Under the pieces are notes generated by a model. The model had not been told where the DNA came from. It saw only the letters and a program-made list of their open reading frames with translations, and did no database searches. The position numbers were made by a program, and so were the translations under genes. From Selaginella tamariscina (taxonomy: Eukaryota > Streptophyta > Lycopodiopsida > Selaginellales > Selaginellaceae), in NCBI GenBank assembly GCA_003024785.1, contig PUQB01000226.1, positions 289,001-353,000 of the forward strand: a DNA stretch of 64,000 bases, given 5' to 3'. This document shows positions 50,851 to 61,323 of this stretch, piece by piece; positions within the stretch are counted from its first letter, which is position 1; each line of letters opens with the position of its first letter.

Positions 50851-53320
50851 TTACCCGGTAGACGACCGCTTGGATTTTCCTCTTCCACTTCCCACAGCAC
50901 TTTTTCCACCCTTGGCATAGCAGAAAAGGCATTCGAAGTTGTGGTTGGGCTTGTACCTGTCCCCAGCGCAAGCCGTGTGTACCCAACACTTGCACCTATC
51001 GCACTGGACCCAGTTGTCCAGTTCGCTTCCCCAAGGTAGCATTGATATTCTGAACATTCCACGCATGAATCCTGAAACTTAAAAACGTCAGTCTCCTATG
51101 AAACGAAACGAAACAAGAGCAACCTTCTTTCCAGCCGGATTGTCCTTCTTCAGCAAGCTGCACCGTTCGTCGATGACCTTAAGTGCAGTGCAAAACTCAG
51201 CGAATGAAGAAACAACCTCCTCGTACATCTTTCCACCTGTCGTATGCCCCGGGTTCTCACCATGAACGATCCAGGCCAAAAGCGTTCGCAACTTAACCCC
51301 TGGGATTCCTTTCTGCAGCTCAGTGTATAATCGACGAGCCACTTCAGGAGTCTTGGTGTGAATCTTGACCGCGTTTGTTGCAACCGAAACCTGGATAACC
51401 ACGACGAATTCCTCATCGACATAGTACAAGTCCACACCCCTGTGGTTGAACTCCTTCGGAACGACCAGAATTCTCTTCCTCGGATACTTCTCTAGTATCT
51501 CCCACGAGAACTTGCCAGTAACCACCACTTCCGGATCTATAACCAGCTGCCTTGTTCCCAAATTGAAGTGCGGGCGGTGTAGTGCTGCCGCCAAAATGGT
51601 AGCCATTTCTGCATTCCAACCGATTCGGGCCATGTTGGTGTCTGACCGTACCCGGGATGTCCACTTCTGTATCTCGCTGAGAGCATCTGCATTTTCTTCC
51701 TGCTTCAATCTCTTGGCCAGGAGAGCCATAGTATAGGGCCTTAGAACTGGTACCAGGCACCTCCCGTGACCACCTGGACTTCGTAAAAGCACCTCGTGTC
51801 TAAAACCTGGGACAGCTTCCAGATTCTCCTCCCCAAAGAGAGCCTTCAGTAGCTGGTTCCTTCCAGCTTGATTGGGCTGACGAATGTACTTCCGCGTCGA
51901 GCGTGTGTACCGTTTCAGGTCCCCTGTTACTTCTTCAATCGCTTTGGTTCTGGCGAAGAGATACTTGTGTACCAGCCTAGGCACGAAACCAGTGTACCAG
52001 TACAAGTCAATAAGCTCCTCATCAGAGAGCTTTATCCCCCAGTGGTCCAGGTACTGGAAAAGTTCACGGGCCTAACACAAAAGTAAGTTCAGTAACAAAA
52101 AAAACAACTGCATCACCTCATATCCGCCGCATATGAACAGATCGACCGGCCGTTTGTCGTGTCTGAGGTCGCTCCTGATTGTGCTCCTCACCGAAACACA
52201 GACAAAAAGAGTGCAGCATTGTTGCAGACCCCACACTTTATCCCTGGCATAGCTACGAAGTGCTACCGAAGGCTTCCGGATTCCTGCAGTGTCGTCATCG
52301 TCATCCAGATCAGTGGCGTTCGCATCGTCAACCACATAGATGCGATCACGTATGGACCTGCTTCCCATAAACAACTCCAAGTGGGCAAATGTCTCGGCAG
52401 CCATGATATCTTCCACGTCCTGCTTGTCGTCAATATAAGCCAGGAGTAGACTATTTCTCATCTCCAGAAAAGGATCGTGGACAAACTGCGCACAATCGAC
52501 GAAGACAATTCGGCGGAAACTGTCCTGAACCTCAGCATTTTCCTGCTCTACGACCGAGTTTTCCTGTGATCCGTCATCCTCATCTATGGTGTCCTCCACG
52601 GCGTCCTCTTCTTGTGACACCATCTCCTCTTCACCGAATTTCTTGATAGAAAGTACTGGGTGCTTCTGCCGAGCCTTTGCAAACTTCTGGTGCAGGTCGA
52701 CAACAGCAGCCATGACAGAAGTCGTTTTTCCCGAGCCTGCAGTGCCAGTAATCACTCCAAAAGAGGGCCCATCCGTTCTCCTGGGTTCACCATCCTGAGG
52801 AAGGAGGCTCTCCAAAATGAAGCTTTTCACGGAAGGAGCGAGAGCACGACCCATGAAGTCAAATGTACGCTTATTAACCTAACGAAGGAAAATTGAGCGA
52901 GCTTGATGTAAAAACTATGGTGCATACCTCATATAGAGACAGCACAGGACGAGGAACAGCGCTGTAGAATTGTTTCATGTTCCCAAGCTCAAGAGGTCCA
53001 TGAGCCATTATCTTGTTGTGAACGGATTCCGCGAGACTCACAAAGTCGTATCTTTGTAGCTTAGCTGCAGCGAAATGGAGTATTAGATGCTTGGAAATCT
53101 GAATCGGCATACCTCTTAGAGTACGATCTCGAAGCTGCTCTAGCTCGATGGCCGCCCCAAAGCTCAAACCCAACTTGCACCAGTCATCCCTGTTGAGAGT
53201 GAGGAATGCCCGACCGCTGATCTTGTGCAGGCTCGTCGCACTCGCGATTTCGCCATCGAAGCCGGGGAATTCTTTCTCCAGAAACCGCCCTAGCTCGCTG
53301 TAGCTGAGCGATTCCTCCAT
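50851..53320 (-). pseudogene. Array gene copy 5: SAM/NTPase/CR-like nuclease, PHD frame lost
   Basis: Exons are 53113-53320, 52928-53064, 52117-52878, 51124-52071 and 50851-51071. Exon 3 is 762 nt: it lacks the 15-bp linker repeat (as copy 1 does) and one further codon near 52330, so it stays in frame. Exon 4 keeps 948 nt but has a base lost near 51783 and one gained near 51824, so about 14-16 residues (where copy 4 has IWKLSQVLDTRCFY) are replaced. Exon 5 is 221 nt: a deletion near 51024 puts the first Cys pair and the remaining PHD residues in different frames. A protein with the SAM, NTPase and nuclease-like parts but no PHD could still be made. Confidence 0.82.
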
Positions 53321-54031
53321 GGTTACCCTAAACCCGGCGGTTTACACACGTATTAACTATATTATCCATAGATAGAATATAATTTCAATATTTTCTTGCA
53401 TTTGGTGATTATGTCCTCATTTATAACAAAATAATAACAATTCAAAATCTGACAAGTTAATAAACATTAAAGTTAAAAAAATATACAATTTAAATCTTGT
53501 TAAACACAAGACAGTAAAAGAAAATTAATTCTGGGGCTTACTTAAATAAGATTAATAAATCAGTCAAATATATTTTTATAGACATATAAATTATGACTTA
53601 ACGTTTAATATTAAATTTCATTGTTATTATTGCAAAATTAGTAAAAATATATAGGTGTTATATATATATTATATCCTACATACATACATACATACATGTG
53701 TGTGTGTATATATACGTATATGTATATGTATCTGTATATTATATGTATGTATATATATATACATATATATATATAGATACACACACACACACACAAATAG
53801 AAAACGGTATATACACGTCTTTAAATGGTTTTCGTATACCAACCATGCCAATATACATTTATACATGATATTTTCTAAACCTCAGCCGAGAAACAGAATG
53901 TTTTCTGTTTCTTTATACACACACACATACACATGTCACGCACACATACCCATACGCACGCACAAGTTAGAAATAATATCATAAAAGGGACTAAAGAAAT
54001 AAACAAACATGTGTTCAAACTATTGATATTA
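53321..54031. other. Unit 5 proximal spacer, AT-rich
   Basis: It matches the first 700 bp of the other spacers and retains the CCGAGAAACAGAATGTTTTC stretch shared only with unit 1. It is cut by the Harbinger element after TATTA at 54027-54031. Confidence 0.7.
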
Positions 54032-54351
54032 GGGGCCTCCGCACCTGCTTCTAAAACCACTTTTATCTCCTTAAAAGTGAACAAATCACGACCGCACCTA
54101 TTTCTTGCGCTAAAAGTGTTAAAATTGGTTTTTTGGGGAATCTTCTTAAAAGAGTCGGAACCGCACCATTCTTTAAAAAATTCTTCTAAGAGGAATAACA
54201 AGGGAATATCCGCTCATTTCTGACAGAAATTTAGAGGAGCCTAAAGATCTCAAGAGGATCTTTAAGCTCTTCTAAGTGCCACGTCAACGACGGCACAACA
54301 TTTAATATAGGGTGCAAGCGGTGAAGCTTTTCGCGCCACTAAGCGTCGATC

Positions 54352-55928
54352 ATGGATGATTCTCAAGCTCAAGCTCAAGCCTTTGAAGTCAAAGTCCTGA
54401 AGTCATGGGTCAGGTGCGTTTTCTCAACAATCGAGTAGACCTGGGTGGATTTAGCAATCCATCATTGCGATCGTCTCCAGTAGGTGATCAAGGAGTTGGC
54501 CAAGGAGCTGGAGAGTTCCATGGACCTGCCCAGGTCCATGGCCAAGGGATACACAACGGGATTCACGGAGCGGGCACCCAATGGGGATTCCTGGCTTGTC
54601 TATGCTCATCAAAGCTCCCCAGCGTATTCAAGTAGCCCAATGTTTGGAACTCAGCATAGCAGCCCAGCGTTTTTTTACTCAGCCAGATAGATCTCCATTT
54701 GCTGTTGCTCATCCGGGAAGCTCAACTTTTGCTACTACTCAGCCGGGCAACTCTTTCTTTTCAGCTGCTCAGCCGGGAGCTCTTCTTTCGCTGCTGCTCA
54801 CCCAACAGCTGGCGTCCATCCTAGTGGTGGAGGTGCAGAGTATGCACGCATGATGGCATCTCAGATAGATGCTGAAGTGGAGCGGCGTCGAGCCGAGCGT
54901 CGAAGGAGTTCGGAGGAGGATGAAGACGTTGAAATACTTGAAACATGTACTTGAAATACTTTCTCAGTTTTCAAAATAGCTTATGAGTGTTTTGCACATC
55001 CTCCAGGTGCTGTTGGCAGAGGTGCTCGTCGTGGTGGTAGAGCAAGCCGAGGCCGAGGTCGACCTGGACGTAAAACACAAGAAAGTGCTGATGGTGATGA
55101 TGACAACATGGTAAGCCCTTCCCATCCATTACTTAAATTCAAATAAGTAGATGCATCTCATATTAGGCAGAGGATGGGTCGACTGTTGGTGGGAAACGAG
55201 TACGTGGAAACAATTGGACCTCAGAAGAAACGCTTGCGCTCATCAATTTGAAGGAAGAAGAGGATAGAGAGTTACGTGAGCATCCGGAACGATTTCTCCA
55301 CTCTGTCAAGGCAAAAAAACGGTGGGAAATTCTAGCAAAAGCCCTAGCAAATAAAACCAGTGTTTACAGAGATGACAAGCAGGTATCTGGCCGTTGGGAC
55401 AGGCTCATGACAGGATACCGTGAGATCAATGATTATCATCGTAGCACTGGAGCTGGGAATTATTGGAGCTTGTCATTGGAGGAGAAAAAGTCTGACTCCA
55501 AGATCCCCAATGACTTTCCTCAGTGCTGCTTTGAGGCCTTGGATAGCTGGTGGAAGGACAGACCAGTCATGGCGCCTCGTGGCCTCTTTAGCTCAGAGAG
55601 AAACCAGCAGCAGCAAGAGCAGCAGCATGAGAGTGAGGTTGATTGTGGTGATGGTGACCAGGTTGTGGGGAGCACGGGCAAGAAGAAGAAGAAAAAGAGC
55701 AACGAGACACTGGTTGCTGCTCTGGGAAGCCACACCAGCATGACATGCGAGAACATGAGGTTGCAGTTGGAGATGAAGAAGGATCAGTTTGAATGCAACT
55801 ATAAACTAGCTAAGAAGAATGCAGAGGCTTCTGCTCAAGCTGCTCAGGCCTCCACTCAAGCTGCTCAAGCAAGCTTTCTTCTAGCCAACCTTTCAGAAGT
55901 TAACAGAGATCTTTGGCCGGTTATATGA
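54352..55928 (+). CDS. Harbinger Myb/SANT-like (trihelix) accessory protein
   Basis: The gene starts near ATG 54352 (MDDSQAQAQAF) and needs splicing. Clear introns lie at 54947-55006 (60 bp) and 55111-55166 (56 bp); another is likely in the first 150 bp. A low-complexity N-terminal part rich in repeats like AAQPG/TTQPG (54660-54840) is broken by a one-base frame change. Then come a Gly/Arg-rich stretch (ARRGGRASRGRGRPGRK), and a Myb/SANT-like domain beginning NWTSEETLALINLK, with RFLHSVKAKKRWEILAKAL and VSGRWDRLMTGYREIND. The C-terminus has a Lys run (GKKKKKKSNE) and an Ala/Gln-rich coiled stretch. In this superfamily the Myb-like protein helps the transposase enter the nucleus and bind the ends. 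Possibly intact from 54840 on; the N-terminus is uncertain. Confidence 0.7.
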
Positions 55929-56018
55929 ACCCAAGCAAGCTTCTGCTGCTCCAGCTCAGAAGTTAACAGAGATCTTTGGCCGGTTATATGAACCCAAGCA
56001 AGCTTCTGCTGCTCCAGC
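55893..56018. repeat. 63-bp tandem duplication at end of Myb-like ORF
   Basis: Copies at 55893-55955 and 55956-56018, each with AGAAGTTAACAGAGATCTTT and CAAGCAAGCTTCTGCTGCTC. The stop codon of the Myb-like frame lies in the first copy. Confidence 0.85.
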
Positions 56019-56721
56019 CATGGGACATCTTCTGCCTCTCCTGAAAGGGAGACATAGTGTTTTAAGATAATTGCACGTTATTTTAAGAATATTATTGCAC
56101 TTTATTTATTTTTTTATATATAGATATATTTACTATGCATGCAGCAACGAAAGTTGATGCTCATCTCCCTTTTGATGTTTGGAGTTCAACTTTTTCAACA
56201 ACTTCAGGACTTTATGAGGGCTCAAGCTCTTGTGGTCCAGAGAGCTGAAGCTGTGATCTGGAGTTTAGCTGTTGAAGGTGAAGACGACATTGATGAGGAC
56301 ATGCCACAACATGACAACATACTGGTACAGCTTGCAGCAACTTCGACTAGAACGATGGATGAAGGTTTTGGTGGGTGAAGCCAAGGAGTGTTACATGGTT
56401 TGATATTTACATGTGTAACTTCTATGACGATCCTCGATGGTACGAGTTGTTGATGATGTCAAAGGACACGTTTATTCACCTATATAGGCAATTGGCCCCA
56501 GTGATTCAACGTCAAAACACGCGCTATAGGGCTGCAATTCTCGTTCAAGTTCGGCTAGCTGCCACCCTGCACAAACTCATCCATAATTCTGACACTAAAA
56601 CTATCACTGAGCTATATGCGATAGGGAAGTCGACTTTCCAAGAGATTCTCTTGGACACTTGTGCAGCTATCACTCAAGTGTTTGGGCACATGCTGAAGCT
56701 CCCAAACACAGAGGAGGTATG

Positions 56722-57414
56722 TGTTAAACAGGAAAAGGACTCTCTGCCTCACCTTTTCCTATTTAATCTGTTTCCTTCACGCAGACAGGAAACCTTTCAT
56801 ACAACGTGCCGGAAAGGCTACACCCTTTCCTTTCTCAACTCTCAATATATCTGTTATATATATCAGACTTCTCCCAGTGCCACTATGACTGGTCTCCAAA
56901 GTCAAGGGCAAGAACGGATTTTGGCTATTGCCTTGTTAGATCCATTCATTGAGAGTAAACATACACACACACAAGATTCTCTATATGCACCTTTCATTAC
57001 TAACATGAATACAAAAGACAAAGTGTAGAGAACCTTTATCTCCTGCTAGAACTTCAAATGGCCCTTTCTCCTGTTAGAACTTCCTTGAGACCCTCTGGAG
57101 ACCCCTTCTCCCTTGCCCTAACTACTCCTTAACCCCTTCCTTCGCCACGTCATCCTTTTCCTTTACGTCATCCTTTTCCTTTTCCTTTTCCTCTCGGTAA
57201 GGATTTTCCTTCTTCACACCTTTCCTTCCTTTTCCTTACTCACCTTTTCCTCTCGGTACTTCACAGCCTTTCTTTCCTTTTCCTTACGCACCTTTTCCTC
57301 TCGGTAAGGATTTTCCTCCTTCACAGCCTTTCCTTCCATGCTTACTACGAACCTTCCTACCCTTATTCTCTCTACAGTAGGATGTCCTATGCTCCTAATA
57401 TTTTACCTTTAACA
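56722..57414 (-). repeat. LTR (3' in element orientation)
   Basis: It matches 60622-61323 and contains an imperfect tandem repeat of CCTTTTCCTCTCGGTAAGGA-like units at about 57145-57340. Confidence 0.88.
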
Positions 57415-58072
57415 CTGCCCCCTCCTTATTTGTTGCTGTGTCCTCACGGCAACTATCCTACTCCTTCCTTTGGATGTTGATCTTCATGGTACTGTGGATT
57501 CTCTCCTTTATACTTCCAAAAGTTGTTCTTCACTTTCCTAAGTTCTTGGTTGGAAGTTGATACCTTAAGTTGCAGCACTTGCTTTCCTGCATCTTGTTCC
57601 TTAGGATCAGCATTTGCTTTTTTTTCCTGTTCCTGAATAGTTTTTCCTTCTGTTCCTTTGGCTTCTTTTCTGTGTTTATATTCACTTGCTTTAAAGGATC
57701 TGTGGTATACACATATGTATACTCTGAAGGTTGTTCCTGCAAATCAATCTTATACAGGATTGCCTTATAAAACTTTTCCTGTAATTCAGGTCTGTCGTTT
57801 TCCTTCTGCTGAACAGTTTTCTTTCCTTTCAGCACTACGTGAAGGTCAATATTTATTAAGACCTTTAATTAGGATATGATTTCAGGATTTCTACTTCTTC
57901 CTGATTATCTAGCCCATTAAACCAATCATTCCTTCTAAAACAAGAGGTCGGATTTCCTTTTTAACATACCTTTTAGTATGATTATAGATCATTGTTTTCC
58001 TTCTCCTTCTTTACCATCATCTTTCCTGTTCTTCCATTCTGAATAACCTTATCAGACTTAATCCATAGTTGG

Positions 58073-59066
58073 CTAAGAACATAGTATAAACTTCCTTTTC
58101 TTCTTTTTGTAGGACAAGCAAGGATATCTATATTTGAATCCTTTTACTGTGATAGTGACTCCTCTCATTATGCTTAATGACCTTACACTTCGTTGCTTAG
58201 CCATTTTAAGGTTAAATGGAGCAGGTTGGATTGGTCCTAAACCCATCCTTTTACATTCACCTTCTTCAATAAAATTCACACCTGAACCTCCATCTATTAA
58301 TACTCTCTTTAACTTTTCCTTCCCACATATACTGTGATGCAAGGAACATGTCCATCATAATCACCTTCATACAGTACTTCCTTATCCATTTTACAAACTG
58401 TATATCCTTCACGTGAAGGTGATGTTTGCTGAACTAAACTTAATGCATTTAATATCTGGTTTCTTATGTAAGGAGCTACCTTTATCAATTGTCCAAGCGT
58501 AATCTTTATCTCCTGATTTATAGCTTGGTGATACATGGAGTCCATTGTTTTATCATGTAATGGTAATAATGAAAAACTTTGTTCACCTTTTCTATATCAC
58601 CTTTATCTGTACCTTCTGATTCGTTATCAGTCTGACCTTTCTGGTCAGAATCCTGCTCCTGCTTGCTTACATTTTCCTGTAACAAGCTCTCCTTCTTGTT
58701 AGGAGTAGTAACTACCTCACCTTCTCCATAACAAGAGGATTCCTTCTTCTTCTCTTGAAGAGCTATAACTGCCCTTACCACGGGTGGATACTTTCTTTTC
58801 CTCCTCTATTTGAATAAGCCGTGTTGTAGGCTGCACATTAGTCGTTTTGGTGGAAGTAGGAGGTTGTACCTTCCGCCTAGGACATTCCCTAGAAATATGT
58901 CCTGTTTCACCACATGTATAACAAACCTGGGAAGGAAAATTCCTACCCTGCAATCCTTGTTTATCATTTCCTTGTTTATAGGAATCATTTCTGCCTCTTT
59001 GACCTTGATATGGTCTTTCCTCTCCTCTATATTGCCTATCATTTCTTTCAGGATAAGGTCTATCAT
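58073..59066 (-). pseudogene. Gag end with zinc knuckle and protease-like region
   Basis: In frames following gag on the minus strand are a CCHC knuckle CYTCGETGHISREC (about 58920-58880), a Lys/Glu/Ser-rich linker (58781-58518), a helical stretch (KITLGQLIKVAPYIRNQILN, about 58520-58440), and a retropepsin-like loop VLIDGGSGVNFIEEG (58342-58073). The usual D-T/S-G triad appears as D-G-G-S, as in several plant Ty3 elements. Frameshifts separate the parts. Sequence from 57835 to 57530 is a Lys-rich 101-codon frame I cannot assign. Confidence 0.65.
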
Positions 59067-59076
59067 TCTGCCACCC

Positions 59077-60489
59077 TTATATGGACCATTTCTTCCTGCA
59101 TAATAATTTCCTCTCTAATTTCGTAAGGATTATCATTCCTTCGGTCATAATATCCACTGTTCCTATTCTGATAAGGAACTTCATTCCTTCTGCCATATAT
59201 ATTGTTCCTGTTCTCATAAGGAATGACATTATCATTCCTATCATTCCCACGATTCCTGTTAGTGGGAACCTTCTAGGAGGTGGACGTTCATCCATTCTCC
59301 TTTCTCTCTCTATACTAGCCACATTCTGATTTAGGAAATGTCTGCAGTTTCGGGCTACATGTCCTTCCTTTCCGCAGATTTGGCATGTAGGCAATTGCAG
59401 CCTACATTCCTCCACCGTATGGCCCGGATTGTTACATTTAGTACACCATACTTTTTCCTTTAACTCCTCTTTAACTGTCATTCCTTTTAAAGTTTTCATC
59501 ATTTGAGCCAATGCTTTCTCATCTATAGGATATTTTCGAACTTTTACTACATCAGCTTCCTCTTCCTCTTCATCAGAGGATTCTTCCTTTCTTCCATATA
59601 CTTTCAGCTTTCCTTCTGCAATCTTTTCTATCTGCCTTCTCTTCTTCTCATATATTTTTAATTGATTAATGAGATCCTCTCTATCCTTTTCATTGATAGT
59701 AAGTGCTAGATCTCTATATGGTTTTAGCAACCCTTGCTTATACCATTGCAATAAGGCATCCATCTTCACATATGCCTTACACTTTTTCTCATGTTTCTTA
59801 AAACGGTGTGTATATTCATCTATCTTTTCTGTTTTGCCTTGAAGGATAGTCCTTAACTTCTCTAAATGTTCCTCCGGCAATTCCTCCTTTCTGAAATATT
59901 CCTTAAATGCATCAGTAACCTTCTGATAATTCTCTCTGACTTCCTTTTCTAAATCATAATACCAATCAGAGGCATTTCCTTTCAATGTATGTGGAAATAT
60001 AAGCAGCCTTTCTGCATCCGTCACCTTATACAGTTTTACTACCTCTTCAAACTGTTGTAAGTGCCTTTTCGGATTTTCCTTCTTTCCTGCAGAGAATGTG
60101 GGATACATCACCGTACCCCCAAACATTCCCGGGAAAAGTGCCATATTTGTAATAATCCTTTGCTCTGGTGTATTTCCTCTTACACCTTCCTCCCTTCCTC
60201 TTCGGGAGTTCTCAGGAGATCCTTCTCCTTGCAATCTCGGTATATGAACAGGCACTCCTCCTCTCACTGTTTCCTCTAAACCAGCTGTTTGATACTGCCT
60301 CCAATTCTCTGGATCAGCCTCAGATTTCTGTATTGTTTCTGCAATATCCTCTACTATCTTGCCAAGGATATTTTGACGTCTATTTTCGTCAGTTTCAGGT
60401 TGCTGTTGGGCAGCCACTCTATTGGCCTGCCTTTGGTTCCTCTGATCAGCTAAGGCTGGATCAGGACGATGGTTCCTCCACGGTTCCAT
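59077..60489 (-). CDS. Gag polyprotein of the TR-GAG element
   Basis: An uninterrupted 470-codon frame. Residues about 1-120 are polar and Gln/Arg-rich; 125-245 form the retrotransposon gag domain (NPKRHLQQFEEVVKLYKVTD, LKGNASDWYYDLEKEVRENY and RFKKHEKKCKAYVKMD). An acidic patch SSDEEEEEAD follows near 310, then two zinc knuckles, CTKCNNPGHTVEEC and CQICGKEGHVARNC. The C-terminus after about residue 410 (repeats like GMIGMI...RTGTIYMAEGM) looks like a frame-shifted Arg/Asn-rich region, and the true Gag probably continues in the 59066 frame. It packages element RNA in virus-like particles. This is the longest open frame in the window. Confidence 0.85.
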   Translation of the reverse strand: MEPWRNHRPDPALADQRNQRQANRVAAQQQPETDENRRQNILGKIVEDIAETIQKSEADPENWRQYQTAGLEETVRGGVPVHIPRLQGEGSPENSRRGREEGVRGNTPEQRIITNMALFPGMFGGTVMYPTFSAGKKENPKRHLQQFEEVVKLYKVTDAERLLIFPHTLKGNASDWYYDLEKEVRENYQKVTDAFKEYFRKEELPEEHLEKLRTILQGKTEKIDEYTHRFKKHEKKCKAYVKMDALLQWYKQGLLKPYRDLALTINEKDREDLINQLKIYEKKRRQIEKIAEGKLKVYGRKEESSDEEEEEADVVKVRKYPIDEKALAQMMKTLKGMTVKEELKEKVWCTKCNNPGHTVEECRLQLPTCQICGKEGHVARNCRHFLNQNVASIERERRMDERPPPRRFPLTGIVGMIGMIMSFLMRTGTIYMAEGMKFLIRIGTVDIMTEGMIILTKLERKLLCRKKWSI

Positions 60490-60621
60490 TCATTCCTTCT
60501 CCTTTACACATCTGGCTCTACACCTTCCGAGCCTTTTTCAGAATGAGATTTCTATCTTTTTAGCCTCTTTTCTCAATGAATGCTAACACTGCAATGGCGA
60601 AATCCCTCCGTGGTCGCCAAT

Positions 60622-61323
60622 TGTTAAACAGGAAAAGGGCTCTCTGCCTCACCTTTTCCTATTTAACCTGTTTCCTTCACGCAGACAGGAAACCTTTCAT
60701 ACAACGTACAGGAAAGGCTACACCCTTTCCTTTCTCAACTCTCAATATATCTGTATATATATATCAGACTTCTCCCAGTGCCACTATGACTGGTCTCCAA
60801 AGTCAAGGGCAAGAACGGATTTTGGCTATTGCCTTGTTAGATCCATTCATTGAGAGTAAACATACACACACAAGATTCTCTAATATGCACCTTTCATTAC
60901 TAACATGAATACAAAAGACAAAGTGTAGAGAACCTTTATCTCCTGCTAAACTTCAAATGGAGACCCTTCTCCTGTTAGAACTTCCTGTTGAGACCCTTCT
61001 GGAGACCCCTTCTCCCTTGCCCTAACTACTCCTTAACTACCCTTCCTCTCGCCACGTCATCCTTTTCCTTTACGATCCTTTTCCTTTTCCTTTTCCTCTC
61101 GGTAAGGATTTTCCTTCTTCACAGCCTTTCCTTCCTTTTCCTTACTCACCTTTTCCTCTAAGGTCCTTCACAAGCCTTTCTTTCCTTTTCCTTACGCACC
61201 TTTTCCTCTCGGTAAGGATTTTCCTCCTTCACAGCCTTTCCTTCCATGCTTACTACAGAACCTTCCTACCCTTATTCTCTCTACAGTAGGATGTCCTATG
61301 CTCCTAATATTTTACCTTTAACA
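60622..61323 (-). repeat. LTR (5' in element orientation)
   Basis: Starts TGTTAAAC, ends CTTTAACA, followed by the GTATG duplication that abuts resumed transposase sequence. Confidence 0.88.

Larger units (their letters stand above)
56722..61323 (-). mobile_element. Non-autonomous LTR retrotransposon (gag and protease-like only, TR-GAG type)
   Basis: LTRs at 56722-57414 and 60622-61323 start TGTTAAA and end TTTAACA. The target duplication GTATG is perfect (56717-56721 and 61324-61328). On the minus strand the sequence following the LTR at 60622 is ATTGGCGACCACGGAGGG, a plausible primer-binding site, and a polypurine tract (AAGGAGGGGGCAG) precedes the other LTR at 57415, so transcription runs right to left. 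The internal 3.2 kb holds gag, extra CCHC knuckles and a protease-like piece, but no reverse transcriptase, RNase H or integrase. It must be mobilised by another element. Confidence 0.9.

Noticed and set aside
24043-54031. CRISPR-like or satellite array
   Set aside because: The 6.5-kb period with a spliced gene in each unit is a gene-bearing tandem duplication, not a short-repeat array.
24043-54031. Contaminating pathogen DNA carrying effector genes
   Set aside because: The array is contiguous with plant-type retroelements and PPR remnants, and the Harbinger genes share the same intron length. Contamination is not supported, though horizontal origin of the family in the past cannot be excluded.
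57570-57879. Phe/Ser/Cys-rich plus-strand frames in the TR-GAG element
   Set aside because: They are antisense to Lys/Glu-rich minus-strand sequence and show hydrophobic bias typical of reverse complements.
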